A DNA stretch of 64,000 nt from Camarhynchus parvulus (taxonomy: Eukaryota > Chordata > Aves > Passeriformes > Thraupidae): NCBI RefSeq assembly GCF_901933205.1, contig NC_044572.1:22654501-22718500 (forward strand), read 5' to 3'. A program made the position numbers and the translations under genes. Each line of letters opens with the position of its first letter. Position 1 is the first letter of the stretch. The notes beneath the pieces were generated by a model, which saw only the letters and a program-made list of their open reading frames with translations, did no database searches and had not been told where the DNA came from. Positions 12,780 through 31,500 of this stretch are shown here, in pieces.

Positions 12780-15700
12780 GTTTAGTGACTTTGTGTGCTA
12801 ATATCCACTGTCAACAGGTCCACTATTTTAATTTCCTGACACATTCTATACCTTGCAGTTTAAGCATCTCATTGAACAGGGTCATAAATCTTCACATAAG
12901 CACATTTTATTCTTCATTTTCCTGAATACCATACCCACATTGTTTTTGCCCAAGCCCATTCTGTTTCTTGGATTGCTACTTTTAGCATCAGGACTTCTGA
13001 CATCCAAGTTTTCTTCTAAACACTCACTAAGGAGCTTGTTTGTGCCAGCAGTTTCTCCCAGCCTGTTGGAGAGGCCTTCTGGAACGTCCTTCTCCATTTG
13101 GGTTGGTCACAGCTCTTTAACTGATCTTACTAATCTAATAATTCTTAGGCTCTTATCCCCATTGTCTCCAGAAAGAATTCATCTTCTTCCACCTTTGCGC
13201 CTCTAGAATGCCTACACGAACTGGTAGGTCTGCTGCTCACCATTGTAGATGACTCAATTTCTGAGCTATTTTCTTTTTTAATTTGGTCAATGCCAGAATT
13301 TGCTGTTATACAATAGCACAAGACTCCCTGAAGCTCTTCATTTTAAAACCAGTTGCTGTCCAGTGCTGTGGCATAAATTTCTGTGACATTGCAAGCTTTT
13401 ATGCTGTGACATACAAACTGGGACTTAGTTTGTCTTTTTTGCCTGTCACCAATATCTTGAGAAAAGCACAAACTTTTGTTTTTTTAACTGCCAGCTTGAA
13501 AAAAAGGAAATAAATTTGAGCTAAACATACTCCAACTCGCCTTTTTTTCTGCTTGATGAAGGAGGGATGGGATAGGGTGTGTATATAAGTGTATCTTCAA
13601 AATGTTTCTCACACAAGACAAACATAGAAATAGTGACATTAAAAATAAAGGCAAATACTTTTGTTTCAAAATTGACCACCTAAATTCTATAAAAAGAAGA
13701 ACCCTAAGAAAATAATGATGTAAAATAAAACATACATATGAAAAATGATATTTGAAGTTTAGAAAAATTTCTATATATACATTTTCAAAAAATCAGAAGG
13801 ATTTTTTTTATGGGCAGATCTGTTACACCCTTGTTGAGTAAGAAAGTCATCACATTGTAGAGTAGAAAAGTCATCTAATACTTAGAGAAATTAAATTGAG
13901 TTGTGCTAATTTAATTTAACTTTTTATGGTGACCCTTTGCTGACTTATAATTTTTAACTATAATCTAATTTAATCATTACATTTTCCCAAGACTATGTGT
14001 ATAAAGTTTGTTTTATTAAACTAGTCTATTTGTATTTCTTGCCTGCCTACAAGAAAAGTTAGCCAAGGTATATAAAGATTCTCTAACTGAAGTCCTGTGT
14101 CAAATAGTCTTGCTCAGTTTTTTATGCTTATATTTCTCTGACAGCTCTGCAGCAGCCTTGCTGCTTTATTACTGGTTTAGAGAATGTGTGGTCTGTTGTC
14201 TTTTTACAATTAAAACCAAATGATACATATTTTAGTAGGAGACCAAAGACTGTGATGTTTGGAGGGGTTTTTACTTGCTTTTTTACATGCACATATGTGA
14301 ATGCATAGGTGACTCATTACAGTGGGCAGCAAGGCAAAGGCCCACTAAAAAAAATGTAGAGGACATGTAAGTCCTTCCAATTTCTGAGCAAAAACTACAG
14401 CAATATGCTGTAGCCAAGGTATGGATAAAGAACCAGAAATCAGTTTTGCTTTTGCAAAAACTTTAAATCAGTCACAAAGTGAGCCCCATGGCATTCTCCC
14501 ACAACTGTATTGTTTCTGCTACAGACACCCTGACCATAAATGAGCAGCTGCAAATGCAAATGCTCTTGGTAATTAATCATTAATGTTAATTAATAATGGC
14601 TGGAGAATGAAGGGGACAGAATTTCCCCAAATAGTTACATTTATCCTTCATAAATCAATACTAACACAAGCAGCACACAGCACAAACAGCATTTGATTTT
14701 ATCAGACAGCCATGAACCATCGTTTGGCTGTTGCAGGGGAGAACATTCAACACCCAAGAAGCTGGGCTTGCTGTCCCTGCTGTAACCCAGAGATGCAAAA
14801 AGAGAGGGTAGTAGTGGAAGGAAAAATAAACCCATTCACTGTTAATCCCTCATGCTGACATGCCAGCAGCAGTCAGCTGTGGCTTTCCACAGCTCTCATA
14901 CATGTACACCATAGCTTGTCCACCTGGAATTTGTTTCACTGCTGCTGTGACCTGGAGTTCATAATCACCTGCCTCTTTGGCAGACACCACAGGGTGACCA
15001 TAGCAATTGATTGTTCAAGCATTCTGGAAACAATTATGGTGGATGCTAAGCACTTTTGTGTCTTGTAGAAAACTAACTAAAACAGACTTAGTGCCTGAAG
15101 AAGGATGAAGCTTTTAAAACTGCATAGGATACCTTGCTCTGGCATTCAATAAAAGACCACTAATAGAGGAAACAATCCCTTTAAAATGTTATTATATTTT
15201 AACACTTCTGTAGGTGATCAATGTAGGTGAACAAGGGGCATTTTTTAATATTGTTTATGCCAGTTAAAGCTTCTGTTGTAAATGCAATGCAGTAGACAGC
15301 TTTATCAACTGGATACTGCTGGAGCAGGTTAGATAATTGCTCTCAACCTGCTGCTCATCATAATGTATCAATTCCTGAAGTTGCTGTGTTTGGGTGTGTA
15401 ATAACTCCATCAGCTCAAAAATGTTGTTTCTGCCAGGAACTTGAAGTGATGTTCATGGGTCAAAAAAATCTCTCACTACTTTTGTACCCTCGCCAGAATA
15501 CTGTAGGAGATATATTTTAGAAGATGCAGTTTAATATTGTATTTACCTAAATGAACATTTACCTATCTATGAGACTTTTTGGATATTTTACAAACTATAT
15601 ATGAGCTAGGCATCATATGGGGTGGATTTCTTTTTCCTTATGAAGGTTTATATGCTTTTACAGCATGAGTACTATTTCCTAAAATAATTAAAACCACCTG

Positions 15701-17338
15701 TAATCTCATAAAAGTCTAAAACACAACAGGGACTGAACAAGCAGAGAACAGTCAGCGTTTCTCAGGATTTTTTATGCTCAGAAGAATTGGATTTAGGCGG
15801 CAGTTAACCTCCTTGAATTATTTTATCCATACTCAATGGTTTACACTGAGACCAGCAGTTGAATCAGCCTGTCCCTCTTTTGAACCACTTGGTGCACAGG
15901 TCCCATCTCAGCTGCAATGACAGGGATGGGCTGCATCACCTTATTTGCAGTCTTGTCTAAAGCATGTCACATAGTAGTGGCATCAAATAACATATTAATA
16001 GGCAAGAAAGCTACAGCTATTCAGACCTTGCTGCTTAGAAAAATACTTTAATTAATCCATAGCTTAGACTAAGCAATGATAAAATACAAAGTCTAGACTG
16101 CACAGGACATTACAATGAGCATAATCCTTCCTTTTAGCTTAATGTCTCACCTCCTTCTTTTTTCTTGTTTTTCAGTTCTTAAGGTTAATAGTATGTGCAA
16201 GACAATTTATAAAATAAATTTGTTCACATTTCCTCAGTTGCATAATGTATAAAAATATTTTGGGTTTCCATCAAAATTAACTTTTAAAAAGAGAATTATT
16301 GGAAAATACATGACTCTACAAAAATATGACACATCCAGACTTTAAAGTTTATGTGGGAAAACAAATGTGTTGACTCAGAACACATTCACATGGAGCAAGG
16401 AAAAGGCAAGCTTAGTAGACTGCAAGACAGGAAAGCAAAAGGGACAGTGTGGGTGTTCATGTACTTATCAGTTTAGGAGTGATTAAGTACTTTATACAAA
16501 AAGAAAAGAAAAAAAAAAGGGGTTGAACCATGCCAAAGGATTTGTCCAAACATCTACAATACATATTGTGATTTTGTGCTCCTTCGTTCTGATGTTGCCT
16601 TGTTCAAGTATCTTCATTTTCTCCCCTTTTGGCCTAAAACGGATTGGTGAAAGCAGACCCTGCAAGATTATGAAAGACAGGTAGTTATTGTCCAAGCAAT
16701 ATATTAAAAATGCTATGATTAAATATTCTTCATGTTCATTCCAAGAACCTGAATCATCTGACAGGGTACATCAGAAAAAAGCCTATTGCTGAGGAGGAAT
16801 GAGGTCAACAGATCTAGGAGTGATTAGTAAGATGTAAAGTCACCTACATGATCTCAGTTCAGACTCAAACCCGATCATGATGACCAGAACCTGTCACTGT
16901 TTAGTGATTCACAGTGACCATGACATCACATTATATGTCAGTAGTTTTACTGGGAAAAATAGGGCTCAAACCGTCAGGGATTTGAGCTTCCCTTCTGCAG
17001 AACAGCAAATCCCCAAAGCTGAGACTGAACTCCTGATACCAGGAAACTTTGAGTATTGTAATTACTTATCCATGTGCTGTCATTTATATGCACACAGTGA
17101 TAAACAGAGAATGCAGCATCCATTTCCACACATTTCCACATGCATACCCAGTATTTTTTACACTTTGTTAAATATCGAAATGTGGTACTCTTAACTACCA
17201 GTGTCTTGTGTATTGTGAAAGTAGCTACCATTGAAAGATGCAGACACTTTTGACAAGTAGAGACAGAAAATTGGAAATTAGTATATTGAGTTGTCTGAAC
17301 AATGAAGGGTGAGGATGGAGCATTGGTTCAGTTTAATA
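12780..17338. other. Spacer between CFAP69 and FAM237B, no gene seen
   Basis: About 4.5 kb of AT-rich sequence. Short ORFs on both strands lack recognisable domains or splice partners. A motif-dense patch at 14541-14600 is reported among the findings. The 3' end of the FAM237B transcript must lie in the upper part of this stretch, but no clear - strand AATAAA was found near it. Confidence 0.5.
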
Positions 17339-24417
<7,079 letters not shown>

Positions 24418-24980
24418 TGTGGTGGTTTAATCCCAGCCAGCAACTGCTCCCTCACTCTCTCATGAGCAGGATGGGGGAAAGAATTGGAAGTGTAAAAGTG
24501 GGTTGAGATACAGGCAGTTTAAAAGGGAAGAAAAAAGCCATGCAGCAAACAAAGCGAAACAAGGAATTAATTCACAAACTCCCATGGGCAGGCTGGTGTT
24601 CAGCCATCTGCAGGGCCCTGTGAGACCTAACAGTGACTTAGGAAGACAAACACCATGACTTTGAACTGTTCTCCTCCCTTCCTCCTTCTTTCCCTGGCCT
24701 TTTTTACTGATCATGGTGCCACATGGTATGGGATATGCTTTGGTCAGCTGGGGTCAGCTGTCCTGGCTGTGTCCTTTCCCAGTGTCCCATAAGCTCACAG
24801 CCCACTCACTGGTGGAGTGGGGTGAGGAGCAGAAAAGGTCTTGGCTCCATGCAAGCCCTGCTCAGCATTAACTAAAAAATTCCCTGCATTATCAACACTG
24901 TTCTTAGCACAAATCCAAACCACAGCCCCATTCGAGTCACGGTGAAAAAAATTAACTCTATCCCAACCAAAAGTAGCACA
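24418..24980 (-). mobile_element. Solo LTR of an avian endogenous retrovirus (ERVL-like)
   Basis: The 563-base block begins TGTGGTGGTTTAATCCCAGC and ends AAAAGTAGCACA, so it has TG...CA ends. Its body matches a widespread bird LTR that I recognise from 'ttgagatacaggcagttt', 'tcagccatctgcaggg' and 'tcagctgtcctggctgtgtc'. Its transcription sense is the - strand. Flanks CTTCT (24413-24417) and TTTCT (24981-24985) form a five-base duplication with one mismatch, fitting ERVL. No internal retroviral genes are present. Confidence 0.8.
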
Positions 24981-25984
24981 TTTCTGAACTTACAGTCATT
25001 CCTAAGTATATCTCATTTCCAAATTTCATGAGCATGCTCTTACTGATTTTATCAGGACTACTACAAAAAATATCAAATAAGACCATTCTAAAACAAACCC
25101 TTTAAGCCTGGCACCTTTCTTTTCAACCTTCTTTGTGGCTATCTCATTTTTTCAGTTTCTCTCCTAACCCAAATATGCTCATTCCTTCCCAGATGATACC
25201 ATGTCAAATGTTTTGGGGAATTAATACAGCAAATTTGAGTTTTTCCAAAGCTTTGTAGTGAGACTGAGACCAGGTTTTAGGGCCTGTGGCTGGCCAGGTC
25301 ACTTTTCTTCTTTTCAAAGATAAGCAATTACAGTCCACGTTCAGCTGACCTAACTTCAAAGACTTGGAGAGAGAGATGAAGATAGCAGGGAGCTGTTCAT
25401 GATGTGGTTTGACCTCTGGAGACATCTGAGTATAGAAGAAGAGTCTCAGCCCGCAAGCCCTCAGTTAAATGCCTCAAGGACAAGGCCAGGCCCACATTTG
25501 CTACTTTCCAGTCATGACATTCTTAACTGATCAGTTCAAAACACTTCCCAGTAGATTTCACATATTACCTGCTTCAGGACTGTGGGTGTGCTCCCCATGA
25601 TCTGAAAGCACAATATGGGAGTTCTGAATTTTTTGCTGTGGTAATAATTTCTGTTCTGCCATTCACATGAGCTTAAATCTTCTGCTGGGCCATTTAGAAT
25701 GTATAAGGCATACCACTGTTTTCTATTTTTTTTTTAATTATTTTATTATGTAGCAGATAAGATGCATTGTTAAAGTTATTTTTAGTATTAAATTACTGTA
25801 AATGGTAATGATTCTTCTCAGGCAGCTAACAGGTGCAATCAGGAATGTAAAACCTTGTGGAAAAGCTGTAAGAAAGAACAGAAAAATATTTACTTTTTGA
25901 TTAAGATTAGTGCTTAAAAAAACCCACAGAAAATGAAAAACATAGTCATATTGTCTAAGAAATATTTACCTACAAAATAAAAGC

Positions 25985-26949
25985 TTATGAAAGAACTTGG
26001 GGGTGATTTTTCTCCTCTGCTCTGCTCTCATGAGATTCCACCTGGAACACTGTGTGCAGTTCTGGTACCCCCAACACAACAAGGACATTGAACTGTTGAA
26101 GCAAGCCCAGAGGAGGCCATGAAGCTGCTAAGGGGACTGGAGCATCTCCCCTGTGAGGACAGGCCAGGAAAATTTGGACTGTTTGGCCTGGCAAAGATTG
26201 TGTTGAGACTTCAGAGTAACCTTCAAGTATGTGGAGTGGCCATACAGGGAAGCTGGAGAGGGACTTATCCAGAGCTGTAGTGATAGTACAAGGGGCAATA
26301 GGTTCAAAGCAAAGAGGAAATATTTAGTTAGATACACAGAAAATGTCCTTTACTGTGAGGGTGGTGAGGCACTGCACAAGTTGCCCAGAGAAGCTGTGGA
26401 TACTGCATCCCTGAAAGTGTTCTAGGCCAGGTTGACAAGTGTCGCAGACATCTTTTCATGAAAAATCCTTTCCTTAGGATTTTTCCTTCTGAGAAGCTGA
26501 GAGGCCTCAGGAACCAAATGTAAACAATGGTTATCTGCTGCTGTGGAATGTAACAGGTGGATGTGTGATTGGCTCATGTTGGTTTGTTTGTAATTAATGG
26601 CCAATCACAGTCAGCTGGCTCGGACTCTCTGTCCAAGACAGAAGCCTTGTTATCATTCTTTCCTTTCTATTCTTAGTTTAGCTAGCCTACTGATGAAACC
26701 TTTTCTTCTATTCTTTTAGCGTAATTTTAATGTAATATATATAATAAAATAATAAATCAAGCCTTCTGAAACATGGAGTCAACATTCTCGTCTCTTCCCT
26801 CATCCAAGAACCCCTGTGAACACTGTCACAGACAAGGACTTAGGAACAACCTGGTCTAGTGGAAGGTGTCCCTGCTTGTGACAGGGGGATTGGAACGGGA
26901 TGATCTTTAAGGTCCCTTCCAATACAAACCACTCTATGACTCTATGATT
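25985..26949 (+). mobile_element. CR1 LINE 3' part, split by an LTR insertion
   Basis: 25985-26439 and 26837-26949 are contiguous parts of the CR1 3' region: 'gaacactgtgtgcagttctgg', 'cagaggaggccatgaagctg', 'ctttactgtgagggtggtgag', then 'aacctggtctagtggaaggtg' and the end 'tctatgactctatgatt'. The block between is a retroviral LTR. 5'-truncated and without an intact ORF. Confidence 0.93.
26440..26830 (+). mobile_element. Solo LTR (ERVK-like, passerine type) inside the CR1
   Basis: A 391-base LTR with TG...CA ends (TGTCGCAGAC ... CACTGTCACA). It is flanked by a perfect six-base target duplication GACAAG (26434-26439 and 26831-26836). Near its 3' end are overlapping AATAAA signals (about 26740-26756). 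I recognise the sequence as a common songbird LTR family; six-base duplications fit ERVK. It reads in the same direction as GTPBP10, 1.4 kb upstream of its start codon. Confidence 0.88.
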
Positions 26950-27313
26950 TTTTTCACCAATTTTACTCTTCAGACCTTACTGATGTCACCATTTACAAAA
27001 TAATTTCTTATTGATGACCATTTAAAAACTACAAAGTACTTTAAACCTTATTAAAGCCATGTATTTTTAACTGTCATACTTATCCTGAAAATTAGCATCA
27101 TTTAAAGATCAGGTCTCAGTTTCTTGAGGGAGGGCACACCGGCAATATGACCAACAGTTTTTAAAGGGTCTGGCTGCATGGGGACAGCCAACAGCAGATG
27201 CTCTCTCGAGCCAGCACACAGGTTCCAAGGAGAACACACTGCTGGAGTGCGAGCACTGCTGTTAACCAAAACCTGGCCGCTCCTGCAGTTGGGGCTCTCC
27301 TCTCAGGCACCCC

Positions 27314-27623
27314 TGTTGCTGCCAATTTAGGGGCTCTCTAAACACAGACAGAGCCAGGTTTCAAACCTCTCCTTTCCAAAGGAGGCATAGTTTATTCTGC
27401 GCAAGGTGCAAGGCGGGAGTTTTCCACAAATCAAGCATACCAATTCTCAAAACTTTACACTATATATACATTTTAGCAAGCAAAGTTACAGTTCATTGGC
27501 TACAAGTTATCTAGTTTTTCATTAGAAACTGTATCTTCTGTTGCTTAAATTATTATTTCCTTTCCTATACTAATTAGCCCACATGCTCAGTCTTGTTTTC
27601 ATTTGGCGTACTGGCGGTCGCCA
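27314..27623 (-). mobile_element. Probable solo LTR just upstream of the GTPBP10 promoter
   Basis: Begins TGTTGCTGCC and ends GGTCGCCA on the + strand. CACCCC stands directly before it (27308-27313) and again overlapping its end (27622-27627). Read on the - strand it has retroviral R/U5 character: TTGCGCAGAATAAACTATGC, then GAGAGCCCC and a terminal CAACA. The duplication overlaps the terminal dinucleotide, so its exact length (4 or 6) is ambiguous. Family unknown to me. Confidence 0.5.
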
Positions 27624-27879
27624 CCCCTCACTGCCGGATTATAAAGCCCATGAACTGGCACCAATCCCTTGCATTACAAAGGGCACGGGGACCTGTGGCG
27701 CCAGCCAAGGGACAAAACACACAGCAGATGACAAGAGTTGGCCAGTGACATAGCAGGAGCCGACTCAAAAGGAATGTGCAATAACGCCCAGGTGTTCCTT
27801 TGAGGTTACGAGGCCTGGTGAGGCAGGACCCCTTCTCATCCTCTGTAACTCTCCGGACGATTTGTTAAATCCCACTGGC

Positions 27880-28500
27880 CCTGCGGGTCTCGGCGTCGCT
27901 GCCGCCCTTGGGTCCGAGGCGCGGGGCCGGCCGTGTCAGGCAGCGGGCCCGGCCCCGCCGCGCCGGGGCTCGGAGCAGCCGCCGGGGCTCGGAGCAGCCG
28001 CCGGCCCCTCAGCAGCAGCAGCAGCAGCGGCGGGGGGGCCCAAGGCCGGGCCGGGCCGCGCCTGCGCGCCTGCAGGGCCGGAGCGGGGCCGGTTCTGCGC
28101 TGCCGTCGTGCGGCGCCCGGAGCCCGCCCGCCCTCCTGCTCCGTGCCCTCTGCACAGCCACGGGCCTGGGCCCGGCGGCGGCTGCTCCCGCCATGGTGCG
28201 GTGCGGCGCGGCGCTGCTGCGGAAGGTCAGTGCGGCCGGCGCGGGGAGCGGTGGGGACGGCGCCGCAGGCGGCGCTCGGCTGGCGAGGAGGGCTGGCGGG
28301 GAGCCGCGGTCCCGCTTGCGGGGCCTCTCCGGGAGTTCCCGTGTGCCGGTGGTGCGGACCGGTCCCGTCCCGTCCCGCCCGTGCTGCCCGCAGCGCCTGG
28401 CGCCCTCAGGGCCCGGCGGCGATGTCCCGCCCTGGCGGCTCACGCGGGACTCCGCTGGCCCGGCCCGGCCCGGGGCCCTGCGCGCCGTGAGGTGTCGCTG
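27880..28500 (+). promoter_or_regulatory. CpG-island promoter of GTPBP10
   Basis: A sharp switch from AT-rich DNA to about 600 bases of very GC-rich, CpG-dense sequence centred on the GTPBP10 first exon. It contains a doubled 19-base unit (ggggctcggagcagccgcc, about 27966-28003) and a run of six CAG/AGC units near 28010-28028. No convincing TATA box lies at the expected place. Long open frames here on both strands come from GC bias, not genes. Confidence 0.8.
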
Positions 28501-31500
28501 CCGGGGAAGCCATGCTAAACATTGATTAAAAACTATCCGCTCTGCTTTCTGAAGTTCCATCTATTGCCATGAAAGATCAGTCCACGCGGGTTTACACACG
28601 TTTCTGCGAAGCGAAGTATAAAGAGAAGGTAATCAATTGGTGTTGAAACTGTTGTTTTATTAGTACAGCAACTTCATAGACGATTTGCGGGTCTATGTGA
28701 GAGGAGGAACCGGTGGAATGGGTTATCCCAATCTGGGAGGGGAAGGAGGAAGAGGTGGTGATGTCTGGTTCGTCGCCCGAGAAAGGACTACTTTAAAAAG
28801 CATTAGGGAGAAATATCCCCAGAAGCGATTTGTAGCTGGAACAGGAGCCAACAGCAGGTAAGAATCTATTTAATGAAAGTTGTTATTTAAAACTTCTCCA
28901 GAAAGCAAAATGTCAGATTAAGGTACTAAGCCTGGTTTAATTTCTTCCAGTGTTAAAGCTCTAAAAGGTGAAAAAGGAAAAGATTGTGAAGTTCATGTGC
29001 CTTTGGGAATTTCAGTTCTTGATGATGATGGCAAGCAGATTGGTAAGAACCTTTGCTTTGTTTTAAAGTATCTAATGTTCGTCACATTTATTGATAACAT
29101 CTAGTGAATTTCTAATAGTAGGATGTTTTAAGGGTAGAGGTTTTCCAAAAGATGTCTGTATTTTTTCTTTGTTTGGCCAAAGAATTGAAAAATACACTGT
29201 AAAAATTGCTGGAAAAGCAGGGACCTCTTCCAGAAATTAGCAGTAGTTGATTTGTATCACTACATACAAGTCCTTTGCTGTTGGAAACAAGTGTTAAAGG
29301 CTGGAAGCCATACTGATCCTCCACAGAACCATTCATGACCTCACATAAGTTATGTTTCCATAAACCCAAGTAAGTGTCCCTGTATCTTTATTGAATTATG
29401 AAAATGCTCAAAAGACAAAGATCCTTGCTGAATTTTATGTTACTTAAAATGCATTTCTGATTTTTACTCACCAAGATCTCTTTCAATACTCTTGGAATAG
29501 CTCTCAATGGTTCCTTTGCAGTTTCTCAGTTTTTCTTTTCAGACTGTTTAGAATTAAAACTAAATTCTCAAATTGCCCTGGTTTGGATGTTTAACTACAT
29601 TGGATGTATTGCAAGATTTTTTTATGATGCAGGCATATCAGGGGGCTAAAGATATCCAAGTGTTGTTCTTTTTTGTTGTTTTAATTATTTTAACCTTAAG
29701 GGAGATATCATAGTCTGGATCTTAATGGAAAAATATACACCATCTGAAGGGAGCCACATCTCTATCAATGAATGTTTTTCCTTGCATTCTTGAATTCAGA
29801 TATTGGAGGGTTCAGAACCTCCATCTTGGCCATACTTTGCCTGTCTGCAGTTTTCTTGAGGTGACTGATTGTATGACAGAAAAATACTGGGGTGTGATGG
29901 CTTTCATTTGTTGCCAACCAAGGAAATTCACTATCACCTTGAGGGCACAGTTCTTGCAAGGAAAAGTACACAGAATTGTCTTATAACTGGAGACATTTAA
30001 ATGGAAAATCACAAGTGAACTACTGCAGGAGATTGTGTTTTTTCACTAACAATTTTATTTTCAGGAGAGCTTAATGCAGCAGGAGAGAGATTCTTAGCAG
30101 CTCGTGGAGGTCTTGGAGGCTCTTTTGCTACAAACTTTCTGCCTTGCAAAGGTCAGAGGAGAACTGTTCATCTTGATTTGAAACTTATAGCAGATGTTGG
30201 CTTGGTTGGGTAAGTACAGTAGTTTGAAAACTAATTTTAGAAAACAAAGCAGTACACTTCAAATTTGATTTCAAAGAAATTTGGGTGTTTGGATGATGAG
30301 TGTTAATTGTGCATTTGCATTGTCACCTAAGTTATTTGCAGTTTGAAAAAATCTGTTTGAGTTTAAAGCTATTAAAATTAATTTTAACATTTGAAAGTGT
30401 TCATTATGTTTTGGTGGATAAAGGGCTTCATGAATCAGGATAATATAATTGTATTTAGCATTTGCAGTGATAGCCACAATATTATTAGCACAATATTTAT
30501 TAAGTAGGTAGGAGGTGCAAAACAGAGCCAAGAACACTGCATATTGCATGTTTAACTTCATGGCAATGGCTCAAGTAGATCCTTTCAGTTGCAATTGTGA
30601 AGAGAATGCCAAAGGCTACGTTTCCCACTCTCCCAAAAAACCAGCTTGTAATGTTGGAAGGAAGCAATTACAAACTAGAACAGTAGGACTTGCATATCCA
30701 TGTTGCTGCTTTATAACAATGCAGATAAATATATTTTTATTTGGAGAAAGCTTTCAACAGGCTACACTTGTAGTGTGGTACAACTATTGTTCTATTCAGC
30801 ATCTGCTAACATAAATCAGCCCTGTGGTCCTTATTAATAAAAAAACATGGGAAACATGAAATTATGAGTTTGAGGTGAAAATAGTCTAGTTGGTATATAC
30901 CAATGAAATATGGAAACTTGAAGACAGCTTGGATATAAAATGGAAACTAGAGGACAGGTTAATACACTAACTATATTTTTCTTTTTTTGTTATTCGAAAT
31001 AATTTTGACAGCATAACATTTCTCTAAAGTTATACAAATTTCAGTTGGTCTTCAGTAATTACATGACAGAATTTTTTTCTTGTTTTGATCACTGTGAAAG
31101 TACAAGAGTTTTATGATACTGATGCTTCTTTAATCTTGTATTTCAGCTGACAGTTTGCCTTCAAAATGGACACAAAAATCATTATCAGTCAATTAGAGAA
31201 GCATATAATTTTCTTATTGAGAGTATGAATCAGCCTCCAATGGTTGTGGTTGTACTTTGATCTCTTTGTGTTTGCTATTTTTGCCTTTTTTGTGAGTGGT
31301 TTGCTATTAGATCAGGTAAAAAAACTATATAGACTTGAGAAAGGCCCATCAAGTTTGGGTACAGGTTGTGATGTGTTAGTCTAGGTTGCAATTTAAACTT
31401 CAAAGAACATAATCTACTTCAGTGGAAACAAAGTGCTTTCTCCAGTATATGACCAGAGTAACCTTGTGGAATGTCTTTAAGGCACCTTTCAACATCAGAG

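Noticed and set aside
27640..27730. 'TGGCGCCAGCCAAGGGAC' as a retroviral primer-binding site, with TATAAA upstream
   Set aside because: Several mismatches to known primer sites, no LTR end (CA) two bases before it, and no retroviral genes follow.
27862..28560. Four overlapping ORFs of 183-218 codons on both strands around the GTPBP10 start
   Set aside because: They reflect the low stop-codon density of a CpG island. They are Arg/Pro/Ala/Gly-rich without domains, and the real coding content here is the 11-codon first exon.
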